Shown: positions 1 to 6,870, counted from the first letter of the stretch. The stretch: 8,034 nucleotides of DNA from an uncultured Oscillospiraceae bacterium (GCA_910588935.1 CAJUSM010000002.1:58912-66945), one strand, 5' to 3'. Translations and numbers: made by a program. The notes: generated by a model from the letters alone, not told the origin.

Positions 1-1
1 G

Positions 2-1732
2 TTTATGATCACAACTCCTTCCGGGGAAAAGCTCTATAAGGCGGATCCCTTTGCCCGCCATACGGAGACCCGTCCTGGCACCGCATCCCGTTGGTATGAA
101 ATTGACGATTATAAGTGGGAAGACGCGGCTTGGCAGAAGAAAAAGCAGCAAAATCCCCATTATAACCAGCCAGTGAATATATACGAGGTCCACGCTGGTT
201 CCTGGAGGAAATATGCCGACGGCAGTGTGTTTTCGTACGAGAAGCTGGGTGACGAGCTGATTCCATATGTAAAAGATATGGGTTTTACTCATATTGAGTT
301 TATGCCCCTCACCGAATATCCTTATGATGGCTCTTGGGGCTACCAGGTAATGGGCTACTTTGCTCCTACTTCCCGCTATGGCCAGCCCAAAGATTTTATG
401 CGCTTTGTGGACCGCTGTCATCAGGCGGGTATTGGTGTAATTATGGACTGGGTACCTGCTCACTTCCCTAGGGATGCTGCTGGCTTGGCAAAATTTGATG
501 GTACGCCTTGCTATGAGTATGAGGATCCTAGGAAAGGGGAGCATAAAGAGTGGGGCACGCTGGTTTTTGATTACGGCAAGCCCGAGGTGATGAGTTTCCT
601 TATTTCCAGCGCGGTGTTTTGGCTGAAAGAGTACCACGTAGACGGCCTGCGGGTAGACGCGGTAGCCTCTATGCTCTACTTGGACTATAACCGCCGGGAT
701 GGGGAGTGGATTCCCAACAAAGACGGGGGAAAGGAAAACCTGGAAGCAGTGGCTTTCCTCCAAGCGTTGAATGAGGCTGTTTTCACCGAGGTGGAAACAC
801 CTATGATGATTGCCGAGGAGAGCACCTCCTGGCCCATGGTTTCTAAGCCCTCTTATATGGGAGGCCTGGGTTTTAACTACAAGTGGAATATGGGCTGGAT
901 GAACGACATGCTCCGCTATATGTCTATGGATCCCCTGTTCCGCAGCGGCAACCATAATTCTCTTACCTTCTCTTTCTTCTATGCTTTCTCCGAAAATTTC
1001 ATTCTGCCTATTTCTCACGATGAGGTGGTTTACGGTAAGGGTTCGCTGGTCAATAAGATGCCTGGCACAGATGAGCAAAAGGCGGCGGGAATGCGCTGCT
1101 TTGTTACCTATATGATGGGCCACCCTGGCAAAAAACTACAGTTTATGGGCACAGAGTTTGCCCAGAAGGACGAATGGAATTATGAAAAAGAGTTGGAGTG
1201 GTACTTGCTGCAGTATGAGGAGCACCAGCAGGCCCAGCGCTTTTTTAAAGCGGTAAACCATTTTTACCTGAGCCGCCCTGAGCTCTGGGAGATCGACTTC
1301 TCCTGGGAGGGCTTTGAGTGGATCAGCAACGATGACTATACCCAGAGTGTAATCGCATTCCGCCGTAAGGCAAAGAATGGCAATGAGCTGGTTGCGGTAT
1401 GCAATTTTGTTCCTGTTCAGCGAGACGATTATAAAATCGGTATTCCTTACTGGGGCACCTGGGCCGAGGTGTTTACCTCCGACGCCAAGGAGTTTGGCGG
1501 CGGCGGCGTAACCAACGGCAAGGCTATTAAAACTTTGGACGAGCCGATGCATGGCTGTGAGCAAAGCGTTTCTCTCACCCTTCCTGCTAACACTGTGTTC
1601 TTCCTGGAGTGCGTGAAAAAGGAAAAAAAGCCACAGCCAAAACCGAAGCTCCAGAAGGAGAGCGAGAAAACGGTAGAACCTGTGGAAGAAGTGGAGCCGA
1701 CAGAAAAGGAAAAGGTCGAAGTTTCAGTATAA
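2..1732 (+). CDS. glgB: 1,4-alpha-glucan branching enzyme GlgB (5'-truncated by the window edge)
   Basis: Cuts alpha-1,4-glucan chains and rejoins them through alpha-1,6 bonds, making the branches of cytoplasmic glycogen. The frame is open to the left edge (codon 2-4 is TTT), so the Met at 5 is internal. The first ~35 residues look like the end of the N-terminal CBM48 domain; roughly 100 residues are missing compared with typical family members of 630-730 aa. Counting from Met at 5, the GH13 barrel shows region I (DWVPAHF, ~148-154), region II GLRVDAV with nucleophile Asp218, region III IAEEST with acid/base Glu271, and region IV SHDEVV with Asp339, so the enzyme should be active. The GGLGFNYKWNMGWMND segment is typical of branching enzymes rather than amylases. 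A C-terminal beta domain follows, then an unusual Lys/Glu/Pro-rich tail (~538-575). First gene of the visible glgBCDA operon, 88 nt before glgC. Confidence 0.97.
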   Translation, partial: FMITTPSGEKLYKADPFARHTETRPGTASRWYEIDDYKWEDAAWQKKKQQNPHYNQPVNIYEVHAGSWRKYADGSVFSYEKLGDELIPYVKDMGFTHIEFMPLTEYPYDGSWGYQVMGYFAPTSRYGQPKDFMRFVDRCHQAGIGVIMDWVPAHFPRDAAGLAKFDGTPCYEYEDPRKGEHKEWGTLVFDYGKPEVMSFLISSAVFWLKEYHVDGLRVDAVASMLYLDYNRRDGEWIPNKDGGKENLEAVAFLQALNEAVFTEVETPMMIAEESTSWPMVSKPSYMGGLGFNYKWNMGWMNDMLRYMSMDPLFRSGNHNSLTFSFFYAFSENFILPISHDEVVYGKGSLVNKMPGTDEQKAAGMRCFVTYMMGHPGKKLQFMGTEFAQKDEWNYEKELEWYLLQYEEHQQAQRFFKAVNHFYLSRPELWEIDFSWEGFEWISNDDYTQSVIAFRRKAKNGNELVAVCNFVPVQRDDYKIGIPYWGTWAEVFTSDAKEFGGGGVTNGKAIKTLDEPMHGCEQSVSLTLPANTVFFLECVKKEKKPQPKPKLQKESEKTVEPVEEVEPTEKEKVEVSV

Positions 1733-1745
1733 GCCGTAAAAGCAG

Positions 1746-1773
1746 CCTGGGGAGCAGGCGCGTTGCCCCGAGG
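1746..1773 (+). repeat. Inverted repeat in the glgB-glgC gap
   Basis: CCTGGGG (1746-1752) can pair with CCCCGAGG (1766-1773) with one bulged G, leaving a 13-nt loop. No T-tract follows, so it is not an intrinsic terminator. It lies in the longest gap of the glycogen operon, between the glgB stop and the glgC ribosome binding site, and could act as an mRNA processing or stability element. It may also be chance; an alternative short pairing (GCCT/AGGC) competes with it. Confidence 0.3.
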
Positions 1774-1807
1774 AAGCTTGGATATAGTACAAATAATACA
1801 ATGACAT

Positions 1808-1813
1808 AGGAGG
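1808..1813 (+). promoter_or_regulatory. Ribosome binding site of glgC
   Basis: A perfect AGGAGG, 7 nt before the ATG at 1821. It fixes the start of glgC and is the strongest Shine-Dalgarno match in the operon, suggesting high translation of the pyrophosphorylase subunit. Confidence 0.9.
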
Positions 1814-1820
1814 ACGAAAA

Positions 1821-3038
1821 ATGTTACCCAAACAAGAGGTCGTAGCCATGCTGCTTGCGGGCGGCCAGGGCAGCCGCTTGGGCGTACTGACAAAGGATAT
1901 TGCCAAGCCTGCCGTGCCCTTCGGAGGAAAATATCGTATCATCGACTTTCCTCTATCCAACTGTGTGAATTCTGGAATCGAGACAGTGGGTGTACTTACC
2001 CAGTACCAGCCTCTCGAGCTAAACGAGTATATTGGCTCCGGCCAGCCCTGGGACCTGGACAGCATGAACGGAGGCGTTCATGTACTGTCGCCCTATGAAA
2101 AGCGGAAAAATACCGACTGGTATAAGGGCACTGCCAATGCCATTACCCAGAATATCCCCTTTATCGAGCGCTATAACCCGGACTATGTGGTAATTCTCTC
2201 TGGCGACCATATTTATAAGATGGACTATGCCAAGATGATTGCGTTCCACAAAGAGAAAGATGCGGCGGTAACCATTGCTGTACAGCAGGTGCCTATGGCC
2301 GAGGCCAGCCGGTTTGGCATTTTGAACACCAACCAGGATGACTCTATCTACGAATTTGACGAGAAGCCCGCAAAACCGAAGAACGACCTGGCCAATATGG
2401 GTATTTATGTATTTACCTGGGAGAAGCTGCGCAAATTCCTGCTGGCAGACGAGGAGGATCCCGAGAGCTCTAACGACTTTGGCAAGAATGTGCTGCCCGC
2501 TATGCTGAACGCTGGCGAAAAGATGTACGCTTACCGTTTTGAGGGGTATTGGAAAGACGTAGGAACCATCGACAGCTTGTGGGAGTCTAATATGGATCTG
2601 CTGGATCCCAACATCCCCCTGGATTTGGGTGATCCTGATTGGCGCATTTATTCCCGCAACCCGGTAATGCCCCCCCACTATGTGGCCAAAGGCGCTCATG
2701 TGCAGAACTCTTTGATTGCCGAGGGCTGTAATGTATATGGCGAGCTGGAATTTTCCATTCTGTTTGCCGGCGTATATGTTGCCCCTGGAGCAGAGGTTAT
2801 GTCATCAATCATTATGCCCGGTGCTCGAATAGAAGAAGGCGCAAGAGTGCAGTATGCTATTGTGGCTGAAAACGCGGTAATTGGCGCCGGCGCCACAGTA
2901 GGCGCAAAGCCCGAGGATGTAGAAAATAAGGACGAGTGGGGTGTAGCGGTAGTTGGCCCCAAGTGTAAGGTAGCCCCTGGCGCCAATGTTCCTCCCAAGG
3001 CTATGCTGGACGCTGACGAGGAGGTGGGGACGAATTGA
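1821..3038 (+). CDS. glgC: Glucose-1-phosphate adenylyltransferase (ADP-glucose pyrophosphorylase), catalytic subunit GlgC
   Basis: Makes ADP-glucose and pyrophosphate from ATP and glucose-1-phosphate, the committed step of bacterial glycogen synthesis. At 405 aa it has normal family length. The N-terminal nucleotidyltransferase domain carries the pyrophosphorylase loop GGQGSRL (14-20), KPAVPFGGKYRIIDF (29-43) with Lys37 where the E. coli enzyme has an activator-site Lys, WYKGTANAI (100-108), the metal-binding motif SGDHIYKMDY (127-136, Asp129), FDEKP (179-183) with Lys182 at the glucose-1-phosphate site, and GYWKDVGTIDSLW (242-254). From ~285 the chain turns into hexapeptide-like repeats of a left-handed beta-helix, which in this family serves regulation and oligomerisation. 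All catalytic motifs are intact. It is followed after ~52 nt by glgD, its likely partner subunit. Confidence 0.98.
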   Translation: MLPKQEVVAMLLAGGQGSRLGVLTKDIAKPAVPFGGKYRIIDFPLSNCVNSGIETVGVLTQYQPLELNEYIGSGQPWDLDSMNGGVHVLSPYEKRKNTDWYKGTANAITQNIPFIERYNPDYVVILSGDHIYKMDYAKMIAFHKEKDAAVTIAVQQVPMAEASRFGILNTNQDDSIYEFDEKPAKPKNDLANMGIYVFTWEKLRKFLLADEEDPESSNDFGKNVLPAMLNAGEKMYAYRFEGYWKDVGTIDSLWESNMDLLDPNIPLDLGDPDWRIYSRNPVMPPHYVAKGAHVQNSLIAEGCNVYGELEFSILFAGVYVAPGAEVMSSIIMPGARIEEGARVQYAIVAENAVIGAGATVGAKPEDVENKDEWGVAVVGPKCKVAPGANVPPKAMLDADEEVGTN

Positions 3039-3074
3039 GCAGACAGTTCGCACCCCAAAAATTAACAGAAAAGA

Positions 3075-3081
3075 GAGGGAG
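3075..3081 (+). promoter_or_regulatory. Ribosome binding site of glgD (decides between nearby starts)
   Basis: The purine run GAGGGAG abuts the ATG at 3082, leaving no spacer for its GGAG core. The ATG at 3091 lies 9 nt downstream, a normal distance, so 3091 is preferred. The GAGG part alone would give 3 nt to 3082, so that start cannot be excluded. A longer frame opening at 2986 inside glgC lacks a Shine-Dalgarno sequence and homology-like residues, and is rejected. Confidence 0.6.
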
Positions 3082-3090
3082 ATGGTCTAT

Positions 3091-4206
3091 ATGATGCGCG
3101 GCAATGAAGTGATGGGCATTCTTTTTGCCTATGTGCACGAGGATCGTGTAAGAGAACTGACAGAAAACCGGGTGATGGCTTCCATACCTTACGGCGGCCG
3201 CTATCGTTTGGTAGATTTTGCCCTTTCCAATCTGGTGAATTCCGGTGTCAATAAGGTTGGCGTAATCACCGAGCAGAACTACCAGTCTCTAATGGACCAT
3301 TTGGGTTCCGGCAAAACCTGGAACCTTTCCCGTAAGCGCGAGGGCCTGTTCCTGCTCCCCCCCTTTGGTGCAGAAACCTCCCGTACCGATGGGATGGTGT
3401 CTAGTTTGGCTTCCATTCATCGCTTTCTAAAAAATTCGAAAGAGGAATATGTGCTGCTGTCCAATTGTGATACCGTTTCCAACATAGACTATCGGGATGT
3501 ATTCCGTTTCCACAGCGAGAAAAACGCGGATATGACCGTGATTTATCGCCATGGCCAGTCTCCCAATACGGAAAAGAACGTGATTTATACCGTAGACCCC
3601 GACGGCTTTGTCCAGGATATGCTGATTAAGCGAGGCAGCGATGCCAACTGCAACTATGGCTTTGGCAAGTGCATTATTCGCCGCAAAAAGCTGATGGAAA
3701 TGGTAGAGGATTGCATGAGCCGGAATCTCTATGATTTCGACCGGGACCTGCTTCAGCGTAATCTGAAAGAGCTGAAGGTATTCGCCTATGAGGCCACCGG
3801 CGCTGCCTATACCATTACATCCTTCCGGGACTATTTTGACGCCAATATGGCATTGATGGATCCTAAGGTGCGTAGCCAGCTGTTCCCCATGGACCGTCCT
3901 ATTTATACCAAGGTTCGAGACGATATGCCGGCAAAATATGGATTGGGTTCTTCCGTTACCAACTCCATTGTGGCCGATGGCTGTATAATTGACGGCGAAG
4001 TAGAGAACTGCATTCTTTTCCGCGGCGTTAAGGTGAAAAAGGGCGCAAAGCTGAAGAACTGTGTAATTATGCAGGATTGCGTCATTGGCGAAGGCACCCG
4101 GCTAGATTATGTGGTTGCGGATAAGAATGTGGAGTTTGAAATGAACCGCACAATGGCTGGTTATCAAAGCTACCCGGTTTATGTGGGTAAGGGCAGCAAG
4201 GTGTAA
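3091..4206 (+). CDS. glgD: GlgD, GlgC-like regulatory subunit of ADP-glucose pyrophosphorylase
   Basis: Paralogue of GlgC, 371 aa from this start (374 from ATG 3082). In Firmicutes GlgD is known to associate with GlgC and raise or tune its activity while being poorly active or inactive alone. The sequence supports this. The fold is kept: GGRYRLVDFALSNLVNSG (35-52), LGSGKTWNLSRKR (71-83) and C-terminal beta-helix repeats from ~285. The catalytic signatures are lost: the GGQGSRL loop of GlgC aligns with AYVHEDR, SGDHIY with SNCDTVS, FDEKP with a segment around DMLIKRG, and GYWKDVGTIDSLW with GAAYTITSFRDYF. It therefore should not make ADP-glucose itself. Its place between glgC and glgA fits a GlgC-GlgD hetero-oligomer. 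Start choice is uncertain by 3 codons either way (3082, 3091, 3094). Confidence 0.94.
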   Translation: MMRGNEVMGILFAYVHEDRVRELTENRVMASIPYGGRYRLVDFALSNLVNSGVNKVGVITEQNYQSLMDHLGSGKTWNLSRKREGLFLLPPFGAETSRTDGMVSSLASIHRFLKNSKEEYVLLSNCDTVSNIDYRDVFRFHSEKNADMTVIYRHGQSPNTEKNVIYTVDPDGFVQDMLIKRGSDANCNYGFGKCIIRRKKLMEMVEDCMSRNLYDFDRDLLQRNLKELKVFAYEATGAAYTITSFRDYFDANMALMDPKVRSQLFPMDRPIYTKVRDDMPAKYGLGSSVTNSIVADGCIIDGEVENCILFRGVKVKKGAKLKNCVIMQDCVIGEGTRLDYVVADKNVEFEMNRTMAGYQSYPVYVGKGSKV

Positions 4207-4230
4207 GCAAACAGGACAATTGAGGCAGAA

Positions 4231-4234
4231 AGGA
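4231..4234 (+). promoter_or_regulatory. Ribosome binding site of glgA
   Basis: AGGA within AAAGGAAAATGA, 10 nt before the glgA ATG at 4245. It is weaker and further from the start than the glgC site. An intervening ATG at 4237 opens a three-codon frame (Met-Asn-Ser-stop) whose TGA overlaps the glgA start in an ATGA. Confidence 0.6.
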
Positions 4235-4244
4235 AAATGAACTC

Positions 4245-5672
4245 ATGAAGATTTTGTATTGTGCCAGCGAAGCCCTGCCTTTCTCCGCCACAGGCGGTTT
4301 GGCAGACGTGGCCGGCTCCCTGCCCCAGGCCCTTCGGGCCCGAATGGTAGGGTGTAGGGTGGTGATCCCGCTGTATGACAATGTGCCCCAAGAGCTGCGG
4401 GATAAGATGAAGTTTGTTACCAGCATCAGTGTTCCAGTGGCTTGGCGCCGGCAGTACTGCGGCATTTTTGAGGCAAAGATTGGCAGTGTGACCTATTATC
4501 TTATCGATAATCAGTACTATTTCAAGCGTGGCAGCCTCTATGGCCACTTCGATGATGCTGAGCGCTTTGCTTTCTTCTCCCGTGCCATTTTAGAAATGCT
4601 TCCCTACATTGATTATAAGCCTGATATCATTCACGCCAACGACTGGCAGTGTGCTCTTGTCCCTGTCTATTACCGTCTGTTCTATGCGAACAATGAGTGG
4701 TATTCTGGTATTAAAACGTTGTTTACCATTCACAACATCCAGTATCAGGGCCAGTATGGCAAGGACATTCTGGAGGATGTGTTCGGCATTCCGGCTTATG
4801 AGAGCCAGCTGTTGGAGTTCAATAAGGACGTGAACCTGATGAAAGGGGCTATAGAATGCGCCAACTGGGTCTCTACCGTAAGCCCCACGTATGCTCACGA
4901 GATTCTAGATCCCTGGTTCTCCCACAAGCTGGATCCGATCCTTCGGGAGCGGTCCTGGAAACTTTCCGGTATTCTTAACGGAATCGACACTGTGGGCTAT
5001 GATCCGGAAACCGACAAGGACCTGTTTGCCAACTACAGCCGGGCCAAAAAGGCAAATAAGGCTGTGAACAAGCAGAAACTCCAGGAGAGACTGTGCATCG
5101 ATGTGGATCCTGATGTGCCTGTAATTGGCATGGTAACCCGCTTGGTTTCTCACAAAGGCTTAGACCTGGTGAAGGAAGGCGTGGATAATGTAATGGAGTA
5201 TTCCAACGCTCAAATTGTGATTCTAGGCAGCGGTGATCTGGAGTACGAAAATTACTTCAAGTGGATGCAGGAAAAGTATCCGGGGCGTTTTGTGCTGTGT
5301 TTAGGCTTTGTGCCAGAGCTTTCCCGAAAGATTTACGCTGGGGCGGACATTTTCCTTATGCCCAGCAAGTCTGAGCCATGCGGCCTTTCTCAGATGATCG
5401 CCCTGCGTTATGGCACCATTCCGGTTATCCGGGAAACAGGCGGCTTAAAGGATTCTATTACAGACAGCGGAGATGGGGAAGGTAATGGCTTTACCTTTAT
5501 GACATATAGCACAGGCGATATGCTCCATAGCCTCCACCGGGCTATTTATGCCTATAATTCCGACAAGGAGGGCTGGGGCATCTTGATGGACCGGGCTATG
5601 GGCTGTGACAACAGCTGGGGTAAGTCTGCCGGCGAATACATTAAGCTCTATAAACAGTTGATGGAAGGCTGA
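4245..5672 (+). CDS. glgA: Glycogen synthase (ADP-glucose type) GlgA
   Basis: Transfers glucose from ADP-glucose to the non-reducing end of a growing alpha-1,4-glucan (GT5, GT-B fold). Length of 475 aa is normal. The N-terminal Rossmann domain has MKILYCASEALPF, then TGGLADVAGSLP (16-27), HANDWQ (130-135) and IHNIQYQG (162-169). The C-terminal domain has NGID (245-248), VTRLVSHKGLDL (297-308) with Arg299 and Lys304 at the usual phosphate-binding positions, SEPCGLSQM (376-384) with Glu377 matching the essential Glu of E. coli GlgA, and ETGGLKDSI (397-405). One oddity: the first signature is normally KTGGL, but the Lys (residue 15 in E. coli) is Ala15 here (codon 4287-4289 GCC). Everything else predicts an active enzyme. 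Start 4245 gives the canonical N-terminus. Last gene of the operon, followed 14 nt later by a terminator. Confidence 0.97.
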   Translation: MKILYCASEALPFSATGGLADVAGSLPQALRARMVGCRVVIPLYDNVPQELRDKMKFVTSISVPVAWRRQYCGIFEAKIGSVTYYLIDNQYYFKRGSLYGHFDDAERFAFFSRAILEMLPYIDYKPDIIHANDWQCALVPVYYRLFYANNEWYSGIKTLFTIHNIQYQGQYGKDILEDVFGIPAYESQLLEFNKDVNLMKGAIECANWVSTVSPTYAHEILDPWFSHKLDPILRERSWKLSGILNGIDTVGYDPETDKDLFANYSRAKKANKAVNKQKLQERLCIDVDPDVPVIGMVTRLVSHKGLDLVKEGVDNVMEYSNAQIVILGSGDLEYENYFKWMQEKYPGRFVLCLGFVPELSRKIYAGADIFLMPSKSEPCGLSQMIALRYGTIPVIRETGGLKDSITDSGDGEGNGFTFMTYSTGDMLHSLHRAIYAYNSDKEGWGILMDRAMGCDNSWGKSAGEYIKLYKQLMEG

Positions 5673-5686
5673 AAAAGCAGTATATA

Positions 5687-5728
5687 AAAAGGGAGTATGG
5701 CATAAAGGCCATACTCCCTTTTACTTTT
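5687..5728. terminator. Intrinsic terminator after glgA, usable from both strands
   Basis: Perfect 15-bp stem: 5687-5701 (AAAAGGGAGTATGGC) pairs with 5708-5722 around a 6-nt loop. On the + strand it ends in TTTT, AC, then a second TTTT (5725-5728), ending the glycogen operon 14 nt after the glgA stop. Read on the - strand the hairpin is followed by TTTTTATATA, so it could also stop transcripts from the converging dnaD-dnaC operon, whose stop lies ~170 nt away. Confidence 0.92.
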
Positions 5729-5764
5729 GTATAGCAAAGTATTCGTTTTTAGCTTTCCTAATCT

Positions 5765-5894
5765 TCAAGCGATTACAAAAGTTAAATTCGCTAATTTCGA
5801 TTCTATGGGTGATATTGCTGTGTTCGTGAGCTCAGTTGGGCGGGACGCGTCCCACCCGTGAGGTTCTATGGAGGCCACCGGGTTTGCGGGGATT
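5765..5894. repeat. Intergenic palindromic region, possible dispersed element
   Basis: The region between the two converging operons has two parts. The first (to ~5815) is AT-rich and holds an imperfect inverted repeat, AGCGATT (5768-5774) against AATTCGCT (5785-5792). The second is GC-rich and centres on the perfect 12-bp palindrome GGGACGCGTCCC (5842-5853). Around the palindrome, GGG/CCC (5838-5840, 5855-5857) and CTCA/TGAG (5831-5834, 5859-5862) extend the pairing with mismatches. No T-tract follows, so it is not an evident terminator. A 61-codon frame on the - strand crosses it (TTG start at 5950), but has no ribosome binding site and overlaps dnaC. The sharp composition change and the symmetry suggest a repeated intergenic element; with one copy in view this is inference. 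Confidence 0.4.
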
Positions 5895-6866
5895 TCAGTT
5901 TTGCCGGCCAGCCCGTTTGCGCTGGTTCTGTACTCGGATATCCTGGCCAATAAATTCTAGCTTACCGTAAGCCCCTGCCAAGCGAGAGGCAAAGCGCTGC
6001 CCATAGCGACCCTCTAGCTCCTGCATACTACAATTGGTACTGATAATGGTAGGCCGGTTCCCAAGCATGCGGGTGTTAATTACATCATAAAGAGCAGCGC
6101 TGGCATAGTTGGAGGGGAATTCAGCCCCCAGATCGTCTAAAATTAGAAGATCACAAGAAGATAAATCTTCGGCAGAGTTCTCCTGTTCAAAGCGTTCTCG
6201 CTCTAAAATTACAGAAAAGTTTTGAGCAGATCCATAAATAACCCCAAACCCCTTTTCAATAGCGTGGTTGGCAATGGCTAGGGAGAGGTGGGTTTTTCCC
6301 AGCCCGGTTCCGCCATGAAACAAAAGGCTGGGAGAATCTGACCGAAAGCGCTGCGCGTAGACACGACAGGTTTCCAAAACTTTTGCCATTTGGGCCTGTG
6401 CCCTGGAATCCCCCGCGTACTTTTCCAAAGAAAAATTTTCAAAAATGCACTTCTCCAAGGGTAATCCGGCACTTAGCTGCCGGTAAGCCTCTGCCCGGCG
6501 AAGTTGCTTAAAACACTGGCACATTTTTCCATCTACAAATCCTGTATCCCGGCACTCAGGGCAGGTGTAGCGCGGGGTAACGCTCTGGAGGGTAAGGCCA
6601 TGCTCTGTCAGCAAATCCTGATATTTTTGGTTTAACTCCAGTCCCTTGGCCTTAAGCTTTTCCAACTCTTCCCGTACATTTCCACCCATAAGCACTGCTT
6701 TCCCTGCACAGGCAGCGTTAGAGGCCATCTGATACTTGATCTCCCGAGCCTGGGGGCAGACCTGGTAGAAGTGTTCCAGGTTAACGGCTGCCTCAGCCTC
6801 TGCCGCCTGCTGGCGGCGCTCTAGCTCCGCTTGGGCAGACGCATTCACTTTCCGATCGTAACCCAT
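5895..6866 (-). CDS. dnaC: Replicative helicase loader, DnaC/DnaI-type AAA+ ATPase
   Basis: Predicted to bind the replicative DNA helicase hexamer and help load it on single-stranded DNA during initiation or restart. At 323 aa it matches Firmicute DnaI/DnaC. The N-terminal ~95 residues are helical and charged, as in helicase-binding domains. Next is a Cys-rich motif, CPEC (102-105) and CQC (116-118), fitting a zinc site. The AAA+ domain has Walker A GGTGLGKT (185-192, Lys191), Walker B LLILDD (240-245), sensor-1-like TIISTN (273-278) and RYGQRFASRL (287-296), the expected arginine-finger region. IstB transposition ATPases share this fold, but the DnaD-family neighbour and absence of a transposase favour a replication loader. 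Second gene of a - strand operon, 25 nt after the DnaD gene; the AGGAAGG Shine-Dalgarno supports the start. The Firmicute loader is often called dnaI. Confidence 0.93.
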   Translation of the reverse strand: MGYDRKVNASAQAELERRQQAAEAEAAVNLEHFYQVCPQAREIKYQMASNAACAGKAVLMGGNVREELEKLKAKGLELNQKYQDLLTEHGLTLQSVTPRYTCPECRDTGFVDGKMCQCFKQLRRAEAYRQLSAGLPLEKCIFENFSLEKYAGDSRAQAQMAKVLETCRVYAQRFRSDSPSLLFHGGTGLGKTHLSLAIANHAIEKGFGVIYGSAQNFSVILERERFEQENSAEDLSSCDLLILDDLGAEFPSNYASAALYDVINTRMLGNRPTIISTNCSMQELEGRYGQRFASRLAGAYGKLEFIGQDIRVQNQRKRAGRQN

Positions 6867-6870
6867 CTAT

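Noticed and set aside
1136..1564. Long - strand open frames opposite glgB, and similar ones opposite glgC, glgD and glgA
   Set aside because: They mirror codon bias of the real genes, lack ribosome binding sites and recognisable domains, and lie entirely inside well-supported coding sequence.
1763..1799. Possible promoter before glgC (TTGCCC with TATAGT or TAATAC)
   Set aside because: Spacings are about 14 and 25 nt, neither close to 17, and the genes look like one operon.
2986..3090. Longer N-terminus for GlgD starting at 2986 inside glgC
   Set aside because: It would overlap the glgC end by 53 nt, has no Shine-Dalgarno sequence, and the added residues read like out-of-frame glgC; GlgD-like residues begin near 3091.
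5842..5853. Palindrome GGGACGCGTCCC as the loader-gene terminator
   Set aside because: No T-tract follows on either strand and the centre leaves only a small CGCG loop; the hairpin at 5687-5722 is a far better terminator.
5765..5950. 61-codon - strand frame downstream of and overlapping the loader gene
   Set aside because: It starts with TTG, has no ribosome binding site, overlaps the end of the loader gene in another frame and shows no domain-like features; better seen as a by-product of the palindromic region.
5895..6866. IstB-type transposition ATPase for the AAA+ gene
   Set aside because: Motifs are shared, but no transposase or terminal repeats are present and a DnaD-family replication gene sits directly upstream.
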